Shown here: positions 25,012 to 32,669 of the stretch, piece by piece | Position numbering within the stretch: position 1 is the stretch's first letter | Layout of the letters: each line of letters opens with the position of its first letter | DNA from: Candidatus Latescibacterota bacterium | GTDB taxonomy: Bacteria > Latescibacterota > UBA2968 | Assembly: GCA_022821275.1 (NCBI GenBank) | Contig: JAJEDY010000067.1 | Coordinates: forward strand, 1 to 47,957 | Direction: 5' to 3' | DNA length: 47,957 bases | Notes under the pieces: model-generated | Database searches by the model: none | What the model was told of the DNA's origin: nothing | Seen by the model: the letters and a program-made list of their open reading frames with translations, nothing else | Made by a program: the position numbers and the translations under genes

Positions 25012-25785
25012 ATGAAAAAACTATTCATCTACATCTTCATCACAACCTGCCTCTCAACGCGCGGAATAGCCCTTGCCGAACCCGTAACCGTATATGCGGC
25101 TGCCAGCTTGACGAGCGCTCTGCAAGACCTCTCCAAAACCGCAGAAAAACAGGGCATATCCTTGCGAATGTCTTTTGCCGGTTCTTCAATCCTCGCCAAA
25201 CAGATAGCTCTGGGTGCGCCTGCGGATATATATTTCTCCGCTAATGTAAAATGGATGGATTTTTTGGCAACGGAAAAATTGCTCGAACCCAATACCCGAA
25301 TCAATCTGCTGGGCAACGCCCTCGTAATCATCTCCCCCAAAAATGAAAAATTCAAAGTCGAACCCCACGCGAACTTCGACTTCCCCAGCGCATTCGAAGG
25401 ACAATTGGCCCTGGGCGACCCATCTCACGTGCCTGCGGGTATCTACGCTGTAGAAGCCCTGAAAAAATTGGGATGGTGGACCCTGCTCAAAAACCGCATC
25501 GCCCCGGCAATGGACGTGCGCGGCGCACTCGCGCTGGTCGCCCGCGGAGAATGTGCTGCTGGCATCGTCTATGCCACAGATGCGACAATCAGCGATGGCG
25601 TCAAAGTAATTGCCACACTCCCCGATTCCCTATTGCACACCCCCATTGTCTATCCGATCGCCATCGTAAAAGAACAACATACCCCAGCAGTCGAAGCCGT
25701 CCTGCAATTCTTTCAATCAGACACAGCGGCTGCGGTCTTTCAGCGATATGGATTTCGTGTGTTGACTTCAGGAGATAAAAAATAG
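25012..25785 (+). CDS. modA: Molybdate ABC transporter substrate-binding protein
   Basis: Periplasmic binding protein for molybdate or tungstate, 257 residues. A signal peptide (MKKLFIYIFITTCLSTRGIALA) precedes the mature start EPVTVYAAASLTSALQDL, the hallmark of ModA. FAGSSILAKQIALGAPADIYFSA supplies oxyanion-binding residues; LGDPSHVPAGIYA and GECAAGIVYATDA complete the second lobe. No modB or modC lies nearby, so the permease and ATPase must be elsewhere or absent. Upstream of the ATG the + strand is pyrimidine-rich (TTTTCTCCTCCTCCC) with no Shine-Dalgarno, because that stretch is the ribosome-binding site of the divergent hydrolase. Leaderless or weak initiation is possible. Confidence 0.9.
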   Translation: MKKLFIYIFITTCLSTRGIALAEPVTVYAAASLTSALQDLSKTAEKQGISLRMSFAGSSILAKQIALGAPADIYFSANVKWMDFLATEKLLEPNTRINLLGNALVIISPKNEKFKVEPHANFDFPSAFEGQLALGDPSHVPAGIYAVEALKKLGWWTLLKNRIAPAMDVRGALALVARGECAAGIVYATDATISDGVKVIATLPDSLLHTPIVYPIAIVKEQHTPAVEAVLQFFQSDTAAAVFQRYGFRVLTSGDKK

Positions 25786-25845
25786 ATCTTTTTTTGTTGA
25801 TATAACCTTGAATATCGAACTACGTGATAATTTTGGAGGCATGGT

Positions 25846-26112
25846 GTGAACACTGTGAATAATACTGAACCTCGCATCAAAGCCATCAAGATCACTGAGG
25901 AATTGATCATCGCAGATTTGGTAGATGGCCGAACAATCAGTGTCCCGCTCGTTTGGTCCTGGCGGCTTGCAGACGCAACGCCTGCTCAACGCGAAAACTA
26001 TGAATTTATTGGCGACAGTCAGGGCGTTCACTGGCCGGATATTGATGAAGACATCAGTGCAGAAGGCATGTTGATGGGCGTACCAGCACGGCCCGCCAAA
26101 CAGCATTTGTAA
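25846..26112 (+). CDS. DUF2442 domain protein, copy 1
   Basis: Small 88-residue cytoplasmic protein with the DUF2442 pattern: IKITEELIIADLVDGRTISVPL, WSWRL, NYEFIGDSQGVHWPDIDEDIS. The start is GTG at 25846, with GGAGG ending 6 nt upstream; the ATG at 25841 is out of frame and too close. Function unknown; relatives often sit beside DUF4160 genes, but none is here. A close copy with about a dozen differences lies at 32375-32641. Each copy is followed by the same terminator and a convergent member of one secreted protein family, so copy and context were duplicated together. Confidence 0.85.
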   Translation: MNTVNNTEPRIKAIKITEELIIADLVDGRTISVPLVWSWRLADATPAQRENYEFIGDSQGVHWPDIDEDISAEGMLMGVPARPAKQHL

Positions 26113-26141
26113 AGTGCAATACACAGAGACATTATTCTTCA

Positions 26142-26166
26142 GGCGACCATCACGGTCGCCTTTTTT
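26142..26166 (+). terminator. Terminator of DUF2442 copy 1
   Basis: GGCGACC (26142-26148) and GGTCGCC (26154-26160) with a 5-nt loop and six T residues. The duplicate gene has the same hairpin at 32670-32694. Confidence 0.88.
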
Positions 26167-26196
26167 GTGTGCGGTTTTAGTCTTCGCTAACCTCAC

Positions 26197-27390
26197 TTAA
26201 AAATTAAACGTAAGCGCGGCGCGAAGTCCTTTTGAGGATGTGGGCGCAACGCTCAGGTTAAAACGATCAGGAGGCACCTCAATCCATTTGTCGGATTTTG
26301 TTATAGCGCCAATGAGAGTGCAAATACATATAGGTCCGATAAATATTATTCTCCCATACTTGCCAGATAGTACCCAGGGAAGATTTATAGAAAATCTGCC
26401 CGCATATAAAGAGGTGAGAGCGGTAGAAATAGAAAATCCGATGCCAATGCCGATTGCCATGCCTTTAAAGGTATTTTTGCGTTGCTCAATGCTGACTTCA
26501 AGGTTGGATATTGAAGAGTGGGGCACCTGATAAAATCTACGTCCATAAAGTGTAAGTTCTCCACGGACAACGAGAGTGTCTTGTGTCATTTTAACCAAAT
26601 TGCCAATCATCCATCCCTTCCGAATTGAAGGCGCATAAACACGCACTCTGGGTTCTCCTTCAGAGAGTTGTTGCGTAGCTTGTTCCCTGTGTCGTTGGGT
26701 CTGTCTTACATCTCCCCATGCTTCCATATCTCGCTGAGATTGGGCGACAATGAGGATATCGATGTCCGTGTATAGTATGATTCTCCTAATTTTCAACCCG
26801 CCACTCTCTTGAGCACTGACTACAATATGATTAGAGTACCTCTCCCTGATCTGTCCAGTTGCAGCTTTTTTTGTTCCATCAGATGTATAGACGATGTGGG
26901 CATACCCTTTCTTCTTCGAAAAGTCGAATTGTCCTATTGTAACAAACTTGTCCTTTAGCCGTTGTTTGAGGTGCTGTATGGCCTCCTGTTCAGCTTCTCT
27001 TTTTGCCTGTTCTATCTCTCTTTCCTTCATCTCTCGACTAAACCGATTTACCTCATTCATCTGCTTCGCTGGCACGGTTGATTCGTCGCTCATGACCACT
27101 GACAGCACATCGTCGTAGGCAATGGTCTTCTTACTCAGGAATCCTCCTTCTCGGATTGTGAACGACGTTTCACCAATCGCGTCAATCCACCCCTTTTCCG
27201 TTTTTTCCTGGCCGTTGTGATCGCGATAGGTGACTTGTACATACTCATCTCGAATTAGTGTATTAGTATTGACCTCTGTGCCCTGCAAGTATGTGGCTGC
27301 AGGTGCGAGCGCAGGAGCCATCACGTTTAGCAGAAGCGTTGTGGTTACAAATATGGCAATGGCACGACGGATGTTGTGTCCGGTGTACAT
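26197..27390 (-). CDS. Secreted or envelope protein with three SH3/Sm-like repeats (paralogue A)
   Basis: I do not recognise the family. The 397-residue protein has a signal or anchor segment (about 8-32, ending APAATYLQGTEVN). Three related beta-rich modules follow at about 48-102 (VTYRDHNGQEKTEKGWIDAI, then AYDDVLSVVMSDES), 162-218 (GYAHIVYTSDG, then LYTDIDILIVAQSQ) and 247-301 (RVRVYAPSIRKGWMIGNLV, then ISNLEVSIEQ). Each looks like a small barrel: value strand, turn, GWI/GNL strand and a closing Ile-Leu-Val strand. A charged helix links modules 1 and 2. Two hydrophobic segments (309-330, 345-364) precede a conserved tail ending AALTFNF. AGGAGGAG precedes the ATG. Relatives are at 29096, 32725 and 34880, and a more distant one at 33892. 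Confidence 0.8.
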   Translation of the reverse strand: MYTGHNIRRAIAIFVTTTLLLNVMAPALAPAATYLQGTEVNTNTLIRDEYVQVTYRDHNGQEKTEKGWIDAIGETSFTIREGGFLSKKTIAYDDVLSVVMSDESTVPAKQMNEVNRFSREMKEREIEQAKREAEQEAIQHLKQRLKDKFVTIGQFDFSKKKGYAHIVYTSDGTKKAATGQIRERYSNHIVVSAQESGGLKIRRIILYTDIDILIVAQSQRDMEAWGDVRQTQRHREQATQQLSEGEPRVRVYAPSIRKGWMIGNLVKMTQDTLVVRGELTLYGRRFYQVPHSSISNLEVSIEQRKNTFKGMAIGIGIGFSISTALTSLYAGRFSINLPWVLSGKYGRIIFIGPICICTLIGAITKSDKWIEVPPDRFNLSVAPTSSKGLRAALTFNF

Positions 27391-27405
27391 GGCGTTCTCC
27401 TCCTG

Positions 27406-27594
27406 TCAATTTGACGATACGGCTTTGCCGAAGGCATTGGCAAAAATCAGAAAATCGCTAATTCCAATCATGCCATCACCATCCAGATCAAACCGCACGT
27501 CATAACCCTCATCGCCCTCACTGAACCCAAACTGCGCTACAAAAAGCAAAAAATCGCCAATGCCTATAATCCCATCGCCGTTGCAACATCCCAC
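27406..27594 (-). pseudogene. Dockerin-like tail, out of frame with the metzincin/WD40 gene
   Basis: This frame encodes NGDGIIGIGDFLLFVAQFG and DLDGDGMIGISDFLIFANAFG, the same two EF-hand units as at 17080-17240. It should be the C-terminus of the gene at 27564-29051 but lies in another frame, overlapping it by 31 bp. Its only start is a GTG without a Shine-Dalgarno. Removing two bases (GC after GATGTT) would join WDV directly to NGDG and recreate a DxNxDG loop. I read it as the displaced tail of that gene and not as a separate gene. Confidence 0.75.
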
Positions 27595-29051
27595 AGCTTA
27601 AACTCTCGCCACGCTCCAAAAGCGAGAATTGTACCATCAGGCGAAAATGCCACAGAATAGACACCATTATCTGTTTGCCAAGTAACGATATTTGTCAGTG
27701 TTGCAACGTCCCATAGCTTGAGCGTGCCATCCTGCGACCCGGAAGAGAGGATTGTTCCATCTGGTGAAAATGACACAGAAAAGACACCAGAGGTAGTCCC
27801 CTCAAGGGTAGCGATATTTTCTCCTGTCGCAACATCCCACAGTTTTAACTCCCGCCACGCTCCGGCAGCGAGCATCTGTCCATCTGGAGAGAACGCTAAA
27901 GAATTGACAGGCCCTGTATGCCCTTCAAAAGTGGCGATATGTTGTGACAAAATTTCCCATAATCCAAAGGACTCACGCTTAACATTTCCGTCAGTATCAA
28001 TGACCTCAACGGAAATCGGATGTACAAGAGGATTTCCTAACCTCGTAAAGCCATCAGATGGAATAACACCGTCATAATCAAATTCAACGACAGTATCGCT
28101 CTTACCGTCCAATACCTGGAACGCCTTCACTTCTAGAGATCCAGTAGCCGGGTGTGGTAACACTGTTTCAACGTACAAGATCACTTGATGGAGCCCTTCT
28201 GAGTCGCTGACTTTCAGGCGGATAGGGACGCTCGTTGCGTCAGGCGTATATCCAGATGATGAAATGCGTTGGATTGTTGGCGGCGATATTTCTTGAGCTT
28301 CGACATTGAGATTGAAGTAGGGCTGTACGGCCAAATATTTGGCACTACACGCAGATAACTGATCTTCTCCTGGTCCATACGACATGAGATAGACATTTTC
28401 GTTGAAATCGTGCTGTAATCCAAAGGTATGCCCAAGTTCATGTGCGGCATTTATCCAAGGAAATTCCCCAGGTAACAATGCAGCACCACCATTTTTTTCG
28501 TGTGAGAATGCAAATCCTGCCCAGTTACCCCCTATAACTTTCACACCATTGTCAATGACAATCAAATAAATATTCCTCCGGATATCAAATGCCTGTTCAA
28601 CCTCATATAGTGTCTTACCAAAGGTATAGGTGAGATAGTAACTATCGGGATGTTGACCATCCACACGATGAACCATTGGTTCGCCCTCTGCATCGGTCTC
28701 AAAGCGGAAGGTCTTGTTTCCGTACCCATGTGCCTGCATCTGCTCGGCAAAGAAGGTCTGAGTCTGGCGAATGGTCACTTTCATCGAATCCACCACTTCC
28801 TGGCGAAAGGGACGATCATTCGGCAAAAAGTAGATCATCCGAACCGTGCGAGGTTCACCCACGTTCAAATCGAGCGCGTGCTTTGTAGCAGCATACAAAC
28901 TATCGCGCGCCCGCATGTCTTCGTAATCGAGAACTCGGCAAAAATGCACATTGTCCCCAGCAGATGGCGGCGAAGCATCTCCAACAGACGATAGACAAAG
29001 CAGTGCAAACAAGCACGCGCCCAACCTGAGTGTCTTGTAATATGTTCTCAT
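27564..29051 (-). CDS. Secreted metzincin-type zinc protease with three WD40 repeats
   Basis: The 495-residue protein has a signal peptide (RLGACLFALLCLSSVGDAS). Residues 60-235 form a metzincin protease: HELGHTFGLQHD gives zinc ligands His204, His208 and His214 with Glu205, and YLMSYG (Met223) is the Met-turn. A beta-sandwich-like region (270-385) follows, then three WD40 repeats (about 388-490; SLAFSPDG, SVSFSPDG, SVAFSPDG). Three blades cannot close a normal propeller, so repeats may have been lost. The frame ends in the third KLWDVAT, where a dockerin-like tail continues in another frame (27406-27594). I start it at 29051, since the upstream 15 residues are charged and GGGGTGA precedes this ATG. 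Paralogues of the SH3/Sm-like family flank it on both sides. Confidence 0.82.
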   Translation of the reverse strand: MRTYYKTLRLGACLFALLCLSSVGDASPPSAGDNVHFCRVLDYEDMRARDSLYAATKHALDLNVGEPRTVRMIYFLPNDRPFRQEVVDSMKVTIRQTQTFFAEQMQAHGYGNKTFRFETDAEGEPMVHRVDGQHPDSYYLTYTFGKTLYEVEQAFDIRRNIYLIVIDNGVKVIGGNWAGFAFSHEKNGGAALLPGEFPWINAAHELGHTFGLQHDFNENVYLMSYGPGEDQLSACSAKYLAVQPYFNLNVEAQEISPPTIQRISSSGYTPDATSVPIRLKVSDSEGLHQVILYVETVLPHPATGSLEVKAFQVLDGKSDTVVEFDYDGVIPSDGFTRLGNPLVHPISVEVIDTDGNVKRESFGLWEILSQHIATFEGHTGPVNSLAFSPDGQMLAAGAWRELKLWDVATGENIATLEGTTSGVFSVSFSPDGTILSSGSQDGTLKLWDVATLTNIVTWQTDNGVYSVAFSPDGTILAFGAWREFKLWDVATAMGL

Positions 29052-29095
29052 GAAATCACCCCACCTGTCTTTGAATCGAGATTTTGAAGAGCCCA

Positions 29096-29863
29096 TTAAA
29101 ACCGTAATGTAGCAATCGCTGATAATTTCCCATCGGAATTAGGGATCAGTCCCACAGAAAAACGGCGAGCTTCATAAGTATCGCGTGACTGTTCGGACAT
29201 AATCGTAGCACCAATGAGTGGGAAAATAAAAATGGCCATCAGGAGTTCATGATTAGCACGCGATATTGCTATACCTGCTCCGGCCCCTAAGAGACTACCA
29301 AGCATTGTATTTAGGAATTTATCAGATGGATCAACCATGCTCACACCGATAGGTACGCCGATCGCATAGCCAATCGCTATACCTAAAACCATTTCTCCCA
29401 AGCATGGAACGCTGCAATTATCATCACTTATCACCACCCCCGTGAATCCTCCTAGAATAGAACCCAATCCACCTGTAAGCAAACCAGTACCTATCTTGCG
29501 TGCAACTGTTGGCCTGGTTTTAATATCACCCTTCCGCTTTACGGGTGCAGTTGATTCATCGCTCATGATCACCGACACAACTTTGTCGTAGGCAATGGTC
29601 TTCTTACCACTGAAACCTCCTCCCCGAATCGTGAACGAAGTTTCACCAATCGCATCAATCCACCCCTTCTCCAATTTCTGTTCGCCTTTGCTATCGTAAT
29701 AAGTGACTGCAACGTAGGCATATCGGACCAACGTATCGGCATTGACCTCTGCGCCTTGCAGATATGTGGCTGCATACGCGAGTGTGGGCATCATCGCATT
29801 GAGCAAAAGGGCTGTCGTGACCAGGATCGCGATGGCCCTACTCGCGTTGTATTCGGCGTGCAT
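29096..29863 (-). CDS. SH3/Sm-like repeat family protein, short form (paralogue B)
   Basis: A 255-residue member of the family at 26197, 32725 and 34880. The signal or anchor segment (about 8-31) ends in AYAATYLQGAEVN, and one SH3/Sm-like module follows (VAVTYYDSKGEQKLEKGWID, then AYDKVVSVIMSDES). Modules 2 and 3 are missing. In their place is a glycine-rich membrane region (GLLTGGLGSILGGFTGVV and three further hydrophobic stretches) that resembles glycine-zipper proteins. The tail ends LSAIATLRF instead of AALTFNF. AAAAGGAG precedes the ATG. It is the gene nearest the relic sigma-54 promoter at 30450, about 590 bp away. Confidence 0.78.
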   Translation of the reverse strand: MHAEYNASRAIAILVTTALLLNAMMPTLAYAATYLQGAEVNADTLVRYAYVAVTYYDSKGEQKLEKGWIDAIGETSFTIRGGGFSGKKTIAYDKVVSVIMSDESTAPVKRKGDIKTRPTVARKIGTGLLTGGLGSILGGFTGVVISDDNCSVPCLGEMVLGIAIGYAIGVPIGVSMVDPSDKFLNTMLGSLLGAGAGIAISRANHELLMAIFIFPLIGATIMSEQSRDTYEARRFSVGLIPNSDGKLSAIATLRF

Positions 29864-29944
29864 AGTTTTCTCCTTTTGTGCCGTACAAAAAAAATCGCAT
29901 TTCGTTCCTCATCTACGCAAGACGCAGTGTGACGAGTTGACATC

Positions 29945-30132
29945 GACACCCCCAAAAAGGGGTGTCGGGCATTGTCAACAGTCACGCAGGAATAGAAATG
30001 CGGGAATGTCCTACCTATTTACCGAGACATGGGGGATCAGTCCATGTCTATATTCGGCTATTGTATTCAGCAGATACCCGACATAACGGGACCTGCTCGA
30101 CTGTTGACAAAAAGAAAATATACCATTCCCGC
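29945..30132. other. Structured non-coding element
   Basis: Between paralogue B and the duplicated promoter segment are several exact inverted repeats. GACACCCC/GGGGTGTC (29945-29952 with 29959-29966) and AGACATGG/CCATGTCT (30025-30032 with 30042-30049) are local hairpins. TTGTCAACAGTC (29972-29983) with GACTGTTGACAA (30099-30110) and GCGGGAATG (30000-30008) with CATTCCCGC (30124-30132) are long-range and interleaved, so together they could only form a pseudoknot. No open reading frame is supported. It could be a small palindromic mobile element or a structured leader. The rest of 29864-30200 shows nothing else. Confidence 0.45.
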
Positions 30133-30201
30133 GTTTTTTCAAATAGTTTTGTGATTTATATTCAATAATTTGGACAGTATCAGACAGCAATTTTGCTACA
30201 T

Positions 30202-30304
30202 CTAAAAATAGGCATGAATGCCCCCGCCTGCATAAACGCCAGCAAGACCCGTAGATTGAGAACTAATTTTTTCTCTGAGCCGGGAAACTGAAGGTTACAC
30301 TCAA
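30202..30304 (-). pseudogene. Internally deleted copy of the small outer-membrane protein gene
   Basis: 30202-30279 matches 35718-35795, the last codons of the barrel gene (AGVYAGGGIHAYF and stop). 30280-30304 matches about 36182-36206, its signal-peptide codons (VTFSFP). About 386 bp between them are missing. The two ends are in different frames and a TAG interrupts. The breakpoints lie at A-rich tracts in both source sites. Confidence 0.8.
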
Positions 30305-30394
30305 CAGAAACAGAAGCACCACTCTGCCCGTGGTAATTAAATTGGCAACCTGACCTGGAAACGCGGTCGCAAACGTCGATGTAAGCGTTGACAT
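30263..30394 (-). CDS. 43-codon chimeric reading frame (phosphatidyltransferase start fused to signal-peptide codons)
   Basis: The first 30 codons match the start of the CDP-alcohol phosphatidyltransferase gene at 38044 (MSTLTSTFATAFPGQVANLI, then RVVLLFL). The next ten come from the signal peptide of the small barrel gene at 36242 (LSVTFSFP), joined in frame. The frame ends RKN at a TAG (30263-30265). AAGGAGG lies just before the ATG, as in the parent gene, and a complete sigma-54 promoter sits at 30450-30466. The product would be a short peptide with one hydrophobic segment (about 24-38). It may be only a by-product of a deletion, but every expression signal is preserved. Confidence 0.5.
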   Translation of the reverse strand: MSTLTSTFATAFPGQVANLITTGRVVLLFLLSVTFSFPAQRKN

Positions 30395-30449
30395 CTCAAC
30401 CTCCTTCTGAAAGGTTCACATCTCAAACTTCTCGGTCACAACACGCAAT

Positions 30450-30466
30450 ATGCAAATCCCGTGCCA
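30450..30466 (-). promoter_or_regulatory. Sigma-54 (RpoN) promoter, duplicate copy
   Basis: On the - strand it reads TGGCAC-GGGAT-TTGCAT, with GG and GC 10 bp apart as the -24/-12 consensus requires. It is identical to the promoter at 38100-38116. Downstream on the same strand are the 43-codon frame, paralogue B, the metzincin gene and paralogue A. Confidence 0.75.
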
Positions 30467-30528
30467 AAACCATTTTACCCTCGAAAAAGGCCATTTTACC
30501 TGTTATCCACCCCAAAAATGCCCAAACA

Positions 30529-30568
30529 GTGCAAACTAAATATTGCACCTGCAAACCCCGTATTGCAC
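30529..30568. promoter_or_regulatory. Tandem 20-bp dyads, putative enhancer (duplicate copy)
   Basis: GTGCAA-N8-TTGCAC (30529-30548) is followed directly by CTGCAA-N8-TTGCAC (30549-30568). Both lie 63-102 bp upstream of the -24 element and are the same as at 38180-38219. Confidence 0.7.
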
Positions 30569-30582
30569 AGCAGACACAACAA

Positions 30583-30610
30583 ATCCGGAGACACACTGTG
30601 TATCTCCGGA
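30583..30610 (-). terminator. Decayed copy of the response-regulator terminator
   Basis: The stem ATCCGGAGACACA/TGTATCTCCGGA of 38235-38263 is kept, but its run of A residues (T on the - strand) is interrupted here (AACAA), so termination should be weak. It marks the outer edge of the duplication. Confidence 0.6.
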
Positions 30611-30904
30611 CTCATCCAACGGATTAGAAATTTGCTGACTATAATGGATTGCAGTGGTTTTGTCTTTCGGCACTTGTTCGGGAAAGAATTTCTCTCTTGC
30701 ACAACGATACGACGCGATAGGTGGGTCAGAACAGACGCTTTTGGAGCGGCATCCTTGCCGCGAGATATTGTCAAATGTTATTATCCGGACAAAAGTATGG
30801 GTTGTTTACTTTCCAACTGGGTTTGGATATATTTACCTGTGATTACTATTTCCAATATTATACAGATGATGTGATTTGTAAACTTATTGGGAGGCCATGA
30901 AGCC

Positions 30905-32344
30905 ATGACGGTTGCTGATTATATCAAGCAAGGGGAAGGTAAGACGCTGGAATTTAAGCGGGACTTGTCTTCACCCAAAAACCTGCTGAAAACTCTGGTG
31001 GCATTTGCGAATACAGCGGGTGGGCGGGTAATTATCGGTGTGGATGATATATCTCGTTTGCCCGTGGGGGTAGAAAATCCGCTTGATGAAGAGGAACGGC
31101 TTTGTAGTTTGATCGCCGACTCGATCAGACCGCGTTTGGTTCCCAATGTCGAAATGACGACAGTTGATGGCAAAACGCTGCTTGTCGTAGAAGTTTTTCT
31201 GAGCGGAGTCCGTCCACACTATTTGGAAGCCGAAGGCCCTGATCGCGGTGTCTATGTCCGTTTAGGCTCCACCAATCGTGTGGCAGATAGGGAATTGATC
31301 GCCGAGTTGGGCCGCTCGGTAGAAGGGATTGCTTTTGATGAACTCCCGATGCCCGAGTTATCGGTTGATGATCTGGACTTGGGGGTACTGGAAAATCTAT
31401 TTCAGGATCGGCGCGACCTCGGCGAACGGGAATTACACACTCTGAGGCTATTGACGAATGAGCAGGGGCGAGAGGTGCCAACAAAAGGCGCGATTTTGCT
31501 CGTAGGAAAAGAGCGGGAAAGACATTTCCCCGATGCCTGGGTACAATGCGGACGTTTCATTGGTCGGGACAAAGCGGATATCTTCGATCATATAGAACTG
31601 CACGACCCGTTGCCTTTGGCCGTGGAAAGCATCATGTTATTTCTCAAAAAGCACGCCATACGCGGTGCTGATTTCTCCGAAGTCCGGCGCAAAGACATCT
31701 GGAATATTCCCCTTGGAATTTTGCGCGAAGTGGTCATTAACGCGCTTGTTCACGCTGACTATTCACAAAAGGGAACACCCATTCGGGTGGCTTTTTTTGA
31801 TGACCGAATCGAGGTCGAAAATCCCGGCATATTGCTGCCGGGTTTGACCTTTGACGATATTCGCCAGGGTATCTCTAAAATACGCAACCATGTCATTGCA
31901 CGCATCTTTCGCGAACTCAATTTGATTGAACAATGGGGCAGCGGCATTCCCCGCATCTTCCGCGAGGCTGAAGCACTGGGGCTGTCGGAGTTGCGTATTG
32001 AGGAAATCGGTATGCGGATGCGTGTTACCGTACCGTTACTTGAGGACATCGCGGTTCACAAGGAACCCGAACAAGCTACCGAACAAGCTACCGAACAAGT
32101 AACCGAACAAGCAAAACGCATCCTGAACTGCTTAAAAAATGAACCCTTGAGCGCACGCGAAGCAATGAAAGCCCTTGGATTACATCATCGCCCCACGTTT
32201 TTTTACAACTATATGCAACCCGTCATGACAACAGGACTTGTTGAAATGACACAGCCCGAATCGCCGAGGAGCCCAAATCAGAAATACCGCCTCACAGCGA
32301 AGGGGAAAATGGCGATTTTTCAAAGCGGCCTACCGGAGGATTAG
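30905..32344 (+). CDS. AlbA_2 / HATPase_c_4 protein (Schlafen-like putative regulator)
   Basis: The 479-residue protein begins with an AlbA_2 domain (about 12-130; TLEFKRD, AFANTAGGRVIIGVDD, YVRLGSTNR). A middle region is followed by an HATPase_c_4-like module (about 270-370; LREVVINALVHADYS, IEQWGSGIPRI). A Thr-Glu-Gln repeat linker (about 385-400) and a C-terminal winged-helix-like segment end the chain. Such proteins are annotated as transcriptional regulators or RecG-like ATP-binding proteins and are often horizontally moved; some relatives occur in phage-defence loci. I prefer the ATG at 30905, with GGGAGG about 10 nt upstream, over a TTG at 30887. It lies between the two duplicated blocks and reads against both - strand series. 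Confidence 0.85.
   Translation: MTVADYIKQGEGKTLEFKRDLSSPKNLLKTLVAFANTAGGRVIIGVDDISRLPVGVENPLDEEERLCSLIADSIRPRLVPNVEMTTVDGKTLLVVEVFLSGVRPHYLEAEGPDRGVYVRLGSTNRVADRELIAELGRSVEGIAFDELPMPELSVDDLDLGVLENLFQDRRDLGERELHTLRLLTNEQGREVPTKGAILLVGKERERHFPDAWVQCGRFIGRDKADIFDHIELHDPLPLAVESIMLFLKKHAIRGADFSEVRRKDIWNIPLGILREVVINALVHADYSQKGTPIRVAFFDDRIEVENPGILLPGLTFDDIRQGISKIRNHVIARIFRELNLIEQWGSGIPRIFREAEALGLSELRIEEIGMRMRVTVPLLEDIAVHKEPEQATEQATEQVTEQAKRILNCLKNEPLSAREAMKALGLHHRPTFFYNYMQPVMTTGLVEMTQPESPRSPNQKYRLTAKGKMAIFQSGLPED
32067..32112. repeat. 12-bp tandem repeat within the AlbA_2 gene
   Basis: About four units of CCGAACAAGCTA encode the ATEQ/VTEQ linker. Copy number in such linkers usually varies between relatives. 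Confidence 0.75.
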
Positions 32345-32374
32345 ACATCGGCAATGTCTATTTGGAGACCTGGC

Positions 32375-32641
32375 GTGAACACTGCGAATAATACCGAACC
32401 TCGCATCAAAACTATCAAGATCACTGAGGAATTGATCATCGCAGATTTGGTATATGGTCGAACAATCAGCGTACCTCTCGTTTGGTCCTGGCGGCTTTCA
32501 GACGCAACACCTGCTCAACGCAAAAACTATGAATTTATTGGCGACGGTCAGGGCGTTCACTGGCCGGATATTGATGAAGACATCAGTGCAGAAGGTATGT
32601 TGATGGGGGTACCTGCACGCCCCGCCAAACAACGTGTGTAA
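32375..32641 (+). CDS. DUF2442 domain protein, copy 2
   Basis: Near copy of the protein at 25846, 88 residues, with differences such as Asp to Tyr in ADLVYGRT and Glu to Lys in RKNYEF. By analogy it starts at the GTG at 32375 (GGAGA 6 nt upstream), although the frame is open to an ATG at 32354. It lies 30 bp after the AlbA_2 gene, so it may be read through from it. The downstream terminator and the convergent family member are shared with copy 1. Confidence 0.83.
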   Translation: MNTANNTEPRIKTIKITEELIIADLVYGRTISVPLVWSWRLSDATPAQRKNYEFIGDGQGVHWPDIDEDISAEGMLMGVPARPAKQRV

Positions 32642-32669
32642 AGTGCGAGATACAGAGGCATTATTCTCA

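Larger units (their letters stand above)
30301..30612. repeat. Duplicated promoter segment (copy of 37951-38263)
   Basis: About 310 bp align without large gaps to 37951-38263 at a constant offset near 7650 bp, with mostly scattered single-base changes. The copy includes the start of the phosphatidyltransferase gene, its Shine-Dalgarno, the sigma-54 promoter, both 20-bp dyads and the terminator hairpin. Positions 30613-30904 to its right show no further recognisable content. Confidence 0.9.

Noticed and set aside
25846-26112. DUF2442 genes as part of a toxin-antitoxin pair
   Set aside because: No DUF4160 or other small partner gene lies beside either copy; the neighbours are modA, an AlbA_2 gene and convergent envelope genes.
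25768-26196. 142-codon - strand frame across DUF2442 copy 1 and its terminator
   Set aside because: It runs through a strong terminator and opposite a duplicated, conserved gene. The second DUF2442 copy shows no matching frame.
27564-27600. Programmed frameshift joining WD40 and dockerin parts
   Set aside because: No slippery heptamer or following structure is visible, and the two-base excess is better explained by a mutation, junction or sequencing error.
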